From assembly GCA_038234715.1 (NCBI GenBank), contig JBBQTD010000050.1:1-24463 (forward strand): a stretch of 24,463 bases of DNA, written 5' to 3'. Both the position numbers and the translations under genes were made by a program. The stretch is from SZAS-103 sp038234715. Its GTDB lineage: Bacteria > Pseudomonadota > Gammaproteobacteria > Xanthomonadales > Xanthomonadaceae. Every line of letters begins with the position of its first letter. Position 1 is the first letter of the stretch. Below are positions 16,934 through 23,850 of this stretch, piece after piece. Below the pieces are notes generated by a model. That model had not been told where the DNA came from. It ran no database searches and saw nothing but the letters and a program-made list of their open reading frames with translations.

Positions 16934-17890
16934 ATGACTCCTTCCCCGACGACCTGGGTGCTGACCGATGGCCGCGCCGGCAACGAACGCCAGGCATTGG
17001 CACTCGCACGCGCCCTTTCAGCCGCAACCCCCCGCATCTGGAAACTCGAAGCGCAGACACCCTGGAGTTGGACAGCGCCGCGCTATATGCCCGGAAGCAA
17101 GCGCGCATTCGGCCGCCTGTTCGAGATGACCCTGCGCGAACCGCCCCAGCTCGCGATCGGCTGCGGCAGGCAGGCCGCGCTCGCGACGCGCCTGCTGCGA
17201 GACGCTGGCGCACGCAGTGTGCAGATCCTCGATCCGCGCATCGACCCAAGCCACTGGGATGCGGTGGTCGTTCCGGAGCACGATCGCCTGCGTGGACCCA
17301 ACGTCATCACCGCGGCCGGCAGCCTGCACGACGTGAACGCACAGTGGCTGGCGGATGCGCGCACCCGATTCCCCCAGTTCGCCGCTTTGTCGTCTCCGCG
17401 CACGTTGCTGCTGCTCGGAGGCCCAATCGGAGGCGTACCACTCGACACCGCATGGTGGCGGCGCACTGTCGACATCCTGCGCAGCAACCACCAACGCGAT
17501 GGCGGCAGCTTGTCGATCTGCGCGTCGCCGCGCACGCCGGCATGGCTGGTCGCGGCGGCGCGTGACGATCTGTCCAATCTTCCGGGAGCACGCTGGTTCT
17601 CGGCGGGCGATGGACCAAATCCCTATGCCGGCATGCTCGGGTGGGCCGAACGCATTGTCGTGTCGCCCGATTCGGTCAACATGATTTCAGAAGCGGTCGC
17701 AACTTCGGCCCAGGTCAGTATTGCCTCGCCGGATCTCGGTCGGGGGCGGCACGGACGATTCCTGCAAGCGCTGATCGACGGCGGCCGCGTCCGGGCGCTG
17801 GATTCCGATCCCGTGCCGGCGGGCCCGGCGCGGGCTCTCATCGAATTGCCGGGCGTCGTGGCTGCGGTCAGCAAACTCATCCGCCTGTGA
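16934..17890 (+). CDS. ELM1/DUF1022-family GT-B-like protein
   Basis: This 318-residue protein starts TWVLTDGRAGNERQALALA, the hallmark N-terminus of the bacterial relatives of plant ELM1 (mitochondrial fission ELM1 family). Other blocks are GCGRQAALATRLL, DPRIDPSHWDAVVVPEHD, LLLLGGPIGGV and the C-terminal VSPDSVNMISEA, which resembles a nucleotide-sugar site of GT-B glycosyltransferases. It has no signal peptide, so it is probably cytoplasmic or membrane-peripheral. Biochemical function is unproven; an envelope-glycan role is suggested by fold and by the nearby LPS genes. It is convergent with glnE, with 27 bp between the stops. Confidence 0.88.
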   Translation: MTPSPTTWVLTDGRAGNERQALALARALSAATPRIWKLEAQTPWSWTAPRYMPGSKRAFGRLFEMTLREPPQLAIGCGRQAALATRLLRDAGARSVQILDPRIDPSHWDAVVVPEHDRLRGPNVITAAGSLHDVNAQWLADARTRFPQFAALSSPRTLLLLGGPIGGVPLDTAWWRRTVDILRSNHQRDGGSLSICASPRTPAWLVAAARDDLSNLPGARWFSAGDGPNPYAGMLGWAERIVVSPDSVNMISEAVATSAQVSIASPDLGRGRHGRFLQALIDGGRVRALDSDPVPAGPARALIELPGVVAAVSKLIRL

Positions 17891-17917
17891 TGCCCACGAC
17901 CAGCCAGGCTCGGTGAT

Positions 17918-20701
17918 TCACGCAGTCGCACTGGTCGCAACGCCAAATTCCAGCCCATGCGCATAGCACGCTTCGCGGATCGCTGCACGGGCGGAATCGA
18001 CCAGGGCATCCAGGGTCACAACGCGCGGACGGCGGTCCAGGGTGCAGTCGAGTGAACGCTGCAACAACACGTCATATGCGCGCACGAGTGCTTCGCGCTG
18101 CGGGTCGGATATGACCCGGCACCCTGCCAGCATCGCTAGCAACCCCGGGCTCGTGCGCGGAGCGACGAGTTCTGGCGTTGCATGCGCGTTCGCAAGCACG
18201 AGGTATTGCAGCAGGAACTCGAGATCGACCAGGCCGCCTGCGCCCTGCTTGAGATCGAAGTGGTCGCCGCGCGTGCGGTCGAGTTCGCCGCGCATGCGCG
18301 CGCGCATCGCCACCACGTCCGCCTGCAATGCGGCACCCTCGCGATGCTGCACGAGCACCTCGGCGCGCACCTGTTCGAAGCGCGCGAGCGTTGTGGCACA
18401 CCCGGCAACGCCACGCGCACGCGCAAGCGCCTGCCGTTCCCAGGTCCACGCACGGTCGCGCTGGTAATCGGCAAAGCCGTCCACGCTAGCCACGAGCAGC
18501 CCTTTCGCTCCATCCGGACGCAAGCGCACATCCACGTCGTACAGCCGCCCGGCGGGCGTCGTGGTGCCGAGCAGGCTGACCAGCTTTTGCGCGAGGCGCA
18601 CGTGCCCGCGTGCATCCTCGTGGTCACTTGGGCAGGCATGCAGGAACACCAGGTCGAGATCGGACATGAAGCCCAGTTCCTCGCCGCCGATGCTGCCGTA
18701 GCCGATCACCGCGAATCCATCCTCGGCATCACTGCGACCGGCCGCCTGTCGCGCCAGCACAAGCGCAATGTGGAGGATGGTCTCGGCCAACCACGCCAGC
18801 TGGCGTGCCGCATCCAGCGCGCAAACGCGGCCGTTCAACAACGCAAGGCCGATCCGGAAGCTCGCGCCCTGGCGAAATTCGGCAAGCGCGTGCAACGCGG
18901 CCTCGACGTCGTCCGGCCCTGCGGCGTCGAGCATCCGGGCGCATTCGGCGCCGAGGCTTTCCCGCGTCGGCGAGGTGCCTGCGGCACGCGCGTCGAGCAG
19001 TTCATCAAGAAGCAGCGGATGCGCCACGACGCGCTCGGCCAACAAGGCGCTGCGTGCTGCCACATCCACCAGGCGTTGCAGCGCGACCGGCTGTTCGTCG
19101 AGCAGCGCGAGGTAGCTGCCACGCCGTGCGATTGCCTGCAGCAGCGCGATCAGTCGCGGCAATGCGAGGTCGGCCGCGCCGCTGTCGGCCGCGGCGCGCA
19201 GCAGGCGCGGCAACACGCGGTCTAGCCTTCCACGCGCACGCTCCGACAGCGCGCGCACCGCTGGCGACAAGGCAAAATCGCGCAGCGCGGTGTCCTGTGC
19301 ATCGGCCCTGACGTACCCAGCCGCAAGCAGCGCCTGAACATCGCCGCCATCGGGCAGCGCAAGCCAGTAGTCGGCGAGCAAGGTCGGCGCCGCCCCGCCA
19401 TGCCGCCGCGGTGCAAGCAGGCGTTCGAACTCCTGCGACACCAGCGCGCGTTGCGCATCCAGATCAATCCGCAACGCGGCGACATCGGCATAGCCCAGGC
19501 CCAGCGCGATGCGTTGCCGCATCAGCGCGTCGTCCGGCAACGCATGCACCTGCTGGTCGGCAACCATCTGCACCCGATTCTCCAGGCGGCGCAGGAACCG
19601 GTAGGCATGCGCCAGCTGCGCCGCGGTTTCCTCGGTCAGATGACCCGCCGAGGCCAACGCCTGCAGGGCCGCGAGCAACGAGGCAGTGCGCAGCAGGGGC
19701 TCGCGCCCACCCCGGATCAGTTGCAGCGCCTGGACCAGGAATTCGATTTCGCGAATACCGCCGGGACCAAGCTTGAGGTGCTCGGCCATGCCTCCATCGC
19801 TACGCCCGTGACGCTCGTCGGCAGCAATCAGCGCTTTCATTTCGCGCAGGCCGTCGAGTGCGGTGTAGTCCAGGTAGCGTCGATAAACGAACGGACGCAG
19901 CGTGTCCAGCAGGCGCGCGCCGCCAGCAATGTCGCCCGCGACGGGGCGTGCCTTGATCCACGCGTAGCGCTCCCAGTCGCGGCCTTCGCTCTGGTAGTAC
20001 TGTTCCATCGCGGCGAACGACAGTGCGAGCCGGCCGGTGCTGCCGAACGGTCGCAACCGCATGTCCACGCGATAGCAGAAACCATCGGGCGTCACCTCGC
20101 CGAGCAACTGGATCAGGCGCTGGCCGATCCGCGCGTAGTAGGCGTCGGCATCGAGCGGACGGACGCCATCGCTCGCGCCTGAGGCGGCATAAGCGAACAC
20201 CAGGTCGACATCCGAGGAAAAGTTGAGTTCACCGCCGCCGAGTTTGCCCAGGCCGAACACCACCATCCGCTGCACGCTGCCATCCGCATTGCGGATCACG
20301 CCGTGGTTTGCCGCGACCTGCGCTTCGATGGCAGCAAGGGCAACGCCCGTGACACTGTCGGCGAGGGCGCTCGTGCCTGCCAATGTGTCCTCCACCGTGT
20401 CGAGCCCGGCGACATCGCGCCACACCAGGCGCAGCGATCCGATTGCGCGCCAGCGTCGCAGTTGGGTCGGCCATGCCGTGGGGGTGGACGGATCGAGCAC
20501 CGGCGCGGTTGGCTCCGCGCCCGCCAGCGCGATGACCGCCCCGGACTGATCGCGCAAGACGCCGAACGCAAAGTCGCTCGCAAGCAGCATCCGATTGAGC
20601 GCTTCGCGCCGGAGCGCCGATGCGCGTTCGAGTTGCGGTGCAAGTTCGGCGAGGCGCAGTGCCAGCAGGCGGGACAGCGGTGCTGGCAACGCATCGTTCA
20701 T
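17918..20701 (-). CDS. glnE: Bifunctional glutamine synthetase adenylyltransferase/adenylyl-removing enzyme
   Basis: This 927-residue enzyme adds or removes AMP on the conserved tyrosine of glutamine synthetase, under PII control, to match nitrogen assimilation to supply. The N-terminal half (adenylyl-removing) carries GLGKLGGGELNFSSDVDLVFAY at about residues 150-171, and KLGPGGIREIEFLVQ follows. The C-terminal half (adenylyltransferase) repeats the nucleotidyltransferase signature as YGSIGGEELGFMSDLDLVF at about residues 667-687, then GAGGLVDLEFLLQYL. Both metal-binding Asp pairs are intact, and the length is normal for the family. It appears monocistronic. Confidence 0.97.
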   Translation of the reverse strand: MNDALPAPLSRLLALRLAELAPQLERASALRREALNRMLLASDFAFGVLRDQSGAVIALAGAEPTAPVLDPSTPTAWPTQLRRWRAIGSLRLVWRDVAGLDTVEDTLAGTSALADSVTGVALAAIEAQVAANHGVIRNADGSVQRMVVFGLGKLGGGELNFSSDVDLVFAYAASGASDGVRPLDADAYYARIGQRLIQLLGEVTPDGFCYRVDMRLRPFGSTGRLALSFAAMEQYYQSEGRDWERYAWIKARPVAGDIAGGARLLDTLRPFVYRRYLDYTALDGLREMKALIAADERHGRSDGGMAEHLKLGPGGIREIEFLVQALQLIRGGREPLLRTASLLAALQALASAGHLTEETAAQLAHAYRFLRRLENRVQMVADQQVHALPDDALMRQRIALGLGYADVAALRIDLDAQRALVSQEFERLLAPRRHGGAAPTLLADYWLALPDGGDVQALLAAGYVRADAQDTALRDFALSPAVRALSERARGRLDRVLPRLLRAAADSGAADLALPRLIALLQAIARRGSYLALLDEQPVALQRLVDVAARSALLAERVVAHPLLLDELLDARAAGTSPTRESLGAECARMLDAAGPDDVEAALHALAEFRQGASFRIGLALLNGRVCALDAARQLAWLAETILHIALVLARQAAGRSDAEDGFAVIGYGSIGGEELGFMSDLDLVFLHACPSDHEDARGHVRLAQKLVSLLGTTTPAGRLYDVDVRLRPDGAKGLLVASVDGFADYQRDRAWTWERQALARARGVAGCATTLARFEQVRAEVLVQHREGAALQADVVAMRARMRGELDRTRGDHFDLKQGAGGLVDLEFLLQYLVLANAHATPELVAPRTSPGLLAMLAGCRVISDPQREALVRAYDVLLQRSLDCTLDRRPRVVTLDALVDSARAAIREACYAHGLEFGVATSATA

Positions 20702-20813
20702 GCGCGCATTCTTTCACGGTTCGATGGGGCAACTGGCCGCTTCGGAGCACTTGGGCGCGATGTCGCGCTGGAACAGCGCTGCGCGGCCTGCCGCCTGCGC
20801 GTGGCACGCCCCG

Positions 20814-20849
20814 GCAAACAAACCCGCAGCGGCGTGCACCGCTGCGGGT
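20814..20849 (-). terminator. Rho-independent terminator downstream of mgtE
   Basis: Read leftward, a perfect 11-bp stem (arms 20839-20849 and 20822-20832, core CCGCAGCGG) encloses a 6-nt loop and runs into TTTGTTTG (20814-20821). It lies about 120 bp after the mgtE stop and before the glnE start, so it separates the two minus-strand transcripts. No gene is seen between 20850 and 20971. Confidence 0.8.
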
Positions 20850-20971
20850 CTGGTTCCTCTCCCCCGACCACTACTTCCGGCGCGCCATTTTGCCGACGCG
20901 TCCGAACCCGCGCGCATCATAGACAGAGTGGCGGCCGCAAAGCGCGCTGCATTGCAGCAGGAGTCCGGGGG

Positions 20972-22153
20972 TCATCGGATCAGCAACGAGGCCAGGCCGA
21001 GGAAACACCCCATGCTCAGCACGTCGGTGACGGTGCTCAGAAAGATTCCCGAAGCCGTGGCCGGGTCGGCGCCAAACTTGCGCAGCAACAGGGGGATCGA
21101 CGCACCGGCCATGCCTGCGAAGGTGCAACTCACCGTCATCGCCACCACGATCGCCCCGGCCAGGCTCGCGGCGGGCTCGTGCCGGCCGAGAGCAATCCAG
21201 TACATCGCAGCCCCAGCCAGCGCTCCGGTGACCAAGCCATTGAGGAAACCCAGCCAGCCTTCCTTGACCACCATCGCCACCACGCCATCGCTGTGCAGCT
21301 CTCCCAGCGTCACCCCGCGCAGCACCACCGCAAGCGATTGCGTTCCCAGGTTTCCGCATTGTCCCGACATGACGGGCAGGAAAATCGCGAGCACGACGAT
21401 CTTGTTGATTGCGTCCTGGAACATCCCGACCACCGAAGCGGAAACCGCAACGGTGAGCAGGTTCACCAGCAACCAGGGGTGCCGGAACCTGAAGCTGCGC
21501 GGCCACGGCGTCGCCAGGCGTTCTTCCTTTTCCACGCCGACCATCGAGCCGGCCTGCGCGGAAATCTCGAACGCCTGCTGCTCGAACAATGCAGCCCCCT
21601 TGACCAGGCCGAGCAGGCGACCATCGGCTTCGCAGACCGGATAAATCGGATAGTGCCGCGTCACCACCTCGTGCATCGCGTCGACCAGCGAGGTGGTCGG
21701 GGTGAGGAAAAAAGGCTCGCGCACCATCACTTCCGCCATGGCCTGGCCATGTGCGCCGAACACGAGTTCACGGAATGCGACCACGCCGCGGAGGATGCCT
21801 TCCTCATCCGCGACAAACACATAAATGACCATTCGCTGCCGCACCACCTCGCGCAACGCCTCGATCACCTCGCCAATCGTCGCGTCGGGCCCAAACACCG
21901 CGGGCGCTGACTCCATGAGCCGCCCTACGGTGCGCTCGGGATAGTCGTAACCCAGCAGCAGGTCGTGCGCCACGTCGGCACGCTCGATGGCCACGCGACG
22001 CGCCGGGTCGAACCGCTCGAGCACCTTGTGCGCCTGGCCGGCGGGCAACTGGTGCAACGCCGTGGCGATTTGCGCGTCGCTGTCGTGGCGCAGCCGCGCG
22101 GCGGCACTGGTGCTGTCGAGCTCGCGCAGGTCGTGTTCGGTCGTCATGGACAT
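20972..22153 (-). CDS. mgtE: MgtE-family magnesium transporter
   Basis: This 393-residue Mg2+ channel of the inner membrane starts with a short cytoplasmic MgtE-N-type helical domain (about residues 1-75), where family members usually have about 130. A CBS pair (about 78-195) follows, with ATIGEVIEALRE and TSLVDAMHEVV. Five transmembrane helices run from about residue 225, with the hallmark LPVMSGQCGNLGTQSLA. The pore-helix block GADPATASGIFLSTVTDVLS carries the Asp expected for the ion site. The start is ATG 22153 or ATG 22147; the open frame upstream lacks family similarity. The short N domain may loosen Mg2+-dependent gating. Confidence 0.93.
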   Translation of the reverse strand: MSMTTEHDLRELDSTSAAARLRHDSDAQIATALHQLPAGQAHKVLERFDPARRVAIERADVAHDLLLGYDYPERTVGRLMESAPAVFGPDATIGEVIEALREVVRQRMVIYVFVADEEGILRGVVAFRELVFGAHGQAMAEVMVREPFFLTPTTSLVDAMHEVVTRHYPIYPVCEADGRLLGLVKGAALFEQQAFEISAQAGSMVGVEKEERLATPWPRSFRFRHPWLLVNLLTVAVSASVVGMFQDAINKIVVLAIFLPVMSGQCGNLGTQSLAVVLRGVTLGELHSDGVVAMVVKEGWLGFLNGLVTGALAGAAMYWIALGRHEPAASLAGAIVVAMTVSCTFAGMAGASIPLLLRKFGADPATASGIFLSTVTDVLSMGCFLGLASLLIR

Positions 22154-22309
22154 CTTCGCGCTGGCGCCCTGAAGGCCACACGATAGCGCAGCCGGCGATG
22201 TGCAGGAGCGGCCGCCAGCGGACTCTTGCCCAGCGTCGCCCGGTCGCATCTCAATGGATTCGCGTCTAAGGCGCCGATCGACGCGGCTGCTCTCGGACGC
22301 CAAGGAACT

Positions 22310-22325
22310 TCTGAACAAGTTCAGA
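22310..22325. promoter_or_regulatory. 16-bp palindrome, candidate operator for mgtE
   Basis: TCTGAAC and GTTCAGA are perfect 7-bp inverted arms around AA. An overlapping second inverted repeat (GAACTT and AAGTTC, 22305-22322) gives three GAAC/GTTC half-sites within 18 bp. It is about 155 bp upstream of the mgtE start. A dimeric regulator site is plausible, but the factor is unknown. Confidence 0.4.
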
Positions 22326-22377
22326 GTTGGACCAGCTTCGCTGTTGAGAAGCGCTCCTTCTGCATGGATGCACCGCC

Positions 22378-22405
22378 GCGAACAACGACGCAAGTCGTTG
22401 TTTCG
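22378..22405. promoter_or_regulatory. Strong hairpin with a tetraloop upstream of mgtE
   Basis: A perfect 9-bp stem (AACAACGAC and GTCGTTGTT) encloses GCAA and extends by three more GC pairs (GCG/CGC) past a single bulged T. In plus-strand RNA the loop is a stable GNRA tetraloop; in the mgtE-sense RNA it is UUGC. No T-tract follows on either strand. It lies between mgtE and the tandem repeat. Confidence 0.5.
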
Positions 22406-22513
22406 CAAGCATCCCTAGGGGTTGCGATCAGTGACGTTTTCGAGCGTTGCTGACTCCCGTGCAGGACGCATCGGAACGGTGCCTGGGGTCATCGGCTCCA
22501 GGCCTTGGCGGCG

Positions 22514-22805
22514 CTGCGCAGGGATACATCAGGGCTGCGTAGAGGTACCGCGGAGGTGGGTAGGGATTTATCGGACCTGCGTAGGGAAACAGCGAATCTG
22601 CGTATGGATACATCAGAGCCGCGGAGGGATGCAGCGCAGCTGCGTGTGGATACATCGGAGCCGCGCAGGTCTACAGCCAAGGTGCCTACGGACACATCGA
22701 AGCCGTGCAGGGATACCTCCAGGCGCGTACGGATCCATCGGAGCCGCGTAGAGATACAGCGGGCTGCGTTGGGTCCCAACGGCGCTGCGAAGGCGTGCCC
22801 TGGGT
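22514..22805. repeat. Degenerate 21-bp tandem repeat array, about 14 copies
   Basis: Head-to-tail units begin at 22514 and recur every 21 bp; units 10 (22703) and 12 (22744) are 20 bp. Most units read about CTGCGTAGGGATACATCG plus a purine-rich triplet. Odd and even units differ, giving a 42-bp super-period (TACATCG alternating with AACAGCG types). Plus-strand frame 22514 reads ten heptads such as LRRETAN-LRMDTSE; minus-strand frames read MYPYAAP-like and VSLRGSD-like heptads. None has a family match that I recognise. Only a TTG start (22505) exists for the plus frame, and the 1-bp losses break it. Confidence 0.8.
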
Positions 22806-22816
22806 TGACTCCCGGC

Positions 22817-22847
22817 CAAAAAGAAAACGCCTGCGGATGCAGGCGTT
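22817..22847 (-). terminator. Rho-independent terminator of the Gly/Tyr-rich protein gene
   Basis: Read leftward, AACGCCTGC and GCAGGCGTT form a perfect 9-bp stem around a 4-nt loop, followed by a T-rich run (TTTCTTTTT, complement of 22817-22825). It lies about 30 bp after the stop codon of the Gly/Tyr-rich gene and isolates that gene from the repeat array. Confidence 0.88.
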
Positions 22848-22875
22848 CTCCGTGGTACCAACGCCGCCGATTCGT

Positions 22876-23406
22876 CTACCGATGACCGGGGTATGGGTCG
22901 CGCATCTGGCTATCGCGGTTGTGGAAATGGTCGCGGTCCCACCCGCCAGGACGTCGTCCGTCGCCATCGTGGTCGCGGCCACCATCGCGATCGCGCCAGC
23001 GTCCCTCGTCGCCATCCCAGCCGCGGCCGTAGCCCCCACCGTAATAGTTGATGCCGTAAGACACGCCGGACCCGTAGTAGCCGTTGTTGTAGTAGCTCGG
23101 ATACGCGTAGTACGGATCGTACTGGTAGTCGTCACTGTAGTAGGTCGGCGTATAACCGTAGTAGTAGGGTCTCGGCGCGTAGTAGCGGGGACGATAGTAA
23201 CCCCCGTAATAGCCTCCATACCCTCCATAGCCTCCGTAGTAACCACCACCGAATCCGATCGACACGCTCGTGTGCGAGTGGCCGTGCCAACCACTGTGGT
23301 AACCAATGCCGAAACTGTCGGCATGCGCGAACTGCGTCGCGCCTACGCCGGCAGCGCAGCACACGGCAACCGCGGCGAGTTTGAGCATACCCAGCTTGGT
23401 GTTCAT
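22876..23406 (-). CDS. Secreted Gly/Tyr-rich protein of unknown function
   Basis: This 176-residue protein has a signal peptide ending QFAHA before DSFGIGYHSG. The mature part is low complexity: a His/Ser start (HSGWHGHSHTS), then repeated GGYYGGYGGYGG (about residues 53-70), a Tyr/Pro block (RPRYYAPRPYYYGYTPTYY) and an Asp/Arg-rich tail (GRWRDRDGGRDHDGDG). This composition suggests a disordered, exported structural or surface protein, but no family can be named. The start has a strong GAGAGGAAA ribosome site 5-6 bp upstream, and a good terminator follows, so the gene is real and probably well expressed. Confidence 0.85.
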   Translation of the reverse strand: MNTKLGMLKLAAVAVCCAAGVGATQFAHADSFGIGYHSGWHGHSHTSVSIGFGGGYYGGYGGYGGYYGGYYRPRYYAPRPYYYGYTPTYYSDDYQYDPYYAYPSYYNNGYYGSGVSYGINYYGGGYGRGWDGDEGRWRDRDGGRDHDGDGRRPGGWDRDHFHNRDSQMRDPYPGHR

Positions 23407-23540
23407 GGAATTTCCTCTCAGTTAGATGTGCAGGGCGGACCACGCATCCATGCTGTGGATGTTGCAAGGTCATGCTGAGCCGTGTGCGATGAACGGATGA
23501 TTAGCAATCCAGCCATTTTCCTGAACCATTCCGGCAGCGA

Positions 23541-23552
23541 TCAGGTACCTGA
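23541..23552. promoter_or_regulatory. Perfect 12-bp palindrome upstream of the Gly/Tyr-rich gene
   Basis: TCAGGTACCTGA is self-complementary and lies about 135 bp before the start codon of the Gly/Tyr-rich gene. It could be a dimeric regulator site; chance is also possible for a motif of this length. Confidence 0.3.
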
Positions 23553-23759
23553 CTGTCACTGGCATCCGGCAGACCTGCCTGCAACGCGGGGAGTTCGGGC
23601 ACAACCGAAGGATGCCGGCGGAGCGGGCTCGCTTGCGCCCTCGGCAATGCGCGGCAACTGCGGTCTGCGAACGCAAAGCCCAGCCGACGCCGAGTCAGGC
23701 GCAGCTGGCTCAAACTTGTGATGGCGCCAGGCTGGAAGCATTCCTGATGGTTCGTGCGG

Positions 23760-23785
23760 AAAAAAAAGCCCCGCCGAAGCGGGGC
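23760..23785 (-). terminator. Rho-independent terminator of groEL
   Basis: Read leftward, GCCCCGC and GCGGGGC pair around a UUCG tetraloop and run into eight T residues (complement of A 23760-23767). It is 65 bp after the groEL stop. This is a canonical strong terminator. Confidence 0.95.
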
Positions 23786-23850
23786 TCTTGTTTTCGAGGC
23801 GAGGACTGACCTGACCGTTCCTCTCGTACAAACCGAGACGGAAGGCTGGA

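Larger units (their letters stand above)
22154..22510. other. mgtE leader region, no gene seen
   Basis: These 357 bp upstream of mgtE contain no supported protein. They hold a near-perfect palindrome (22310-22325) and a strong hairpin (22378-22405), either of which could act in mgtE control. No -35/-10 pair stands out. Confidence 0.45.
23407..23850. other. 444-bp intergenic region between groEL and the Gly/Tyr-rich gene
   Basis: This gap holds the groEL terminator (23760-23785), a perfect 12-bp palindrome TCAGGTACCTGA (23541-23552) and a small inverted repeat CATCCA/TGGATG (23445-23461) close to the ribosome site of the Gly/Tyr-rich gene. I see no supported gene or clear promoter hexamers. 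Confidence 0.55.

Noticed and set aside
20850..20971. Possible small gene or RNA between the mgtE stop and its terminator
   Set aside because: No start with ribosome site, tRNA-like fold or known motif could be seen in these 122 bp.
22154..22408. 85-codon N-terminal extension of mgtE
   Set aside because: The extra sequence (Ser/Arg/Cys-rich) does not resemble the MgtE N domain, and the frame passes through the hairpin and palindrome.
22428..22655. 75-codon minus-strand frame with MYPYAAP-like repeats as a gene
   Set aside because: The ATG is part of the repeat unit itself, no ribosome site precedes it, and other frames over the same DNA are equally open.
22514..22805. CRISPR array
   Set aside because: Units are contiguous and degenerate, with no unique spacers, no conserved direct repeats and no cas genes nearby.
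22505..22885. 126-codon plus-strand frame across the 21-bp repeats as a real heptad-repeat protein gene
   Set aside because: It has only a TTG start with no ribosome site, loses repeat frame after unit 10, and ends inside the terminator and 3' end of the Gly/Tyr-rich gene. It is kept as a repeat, not a CDS.
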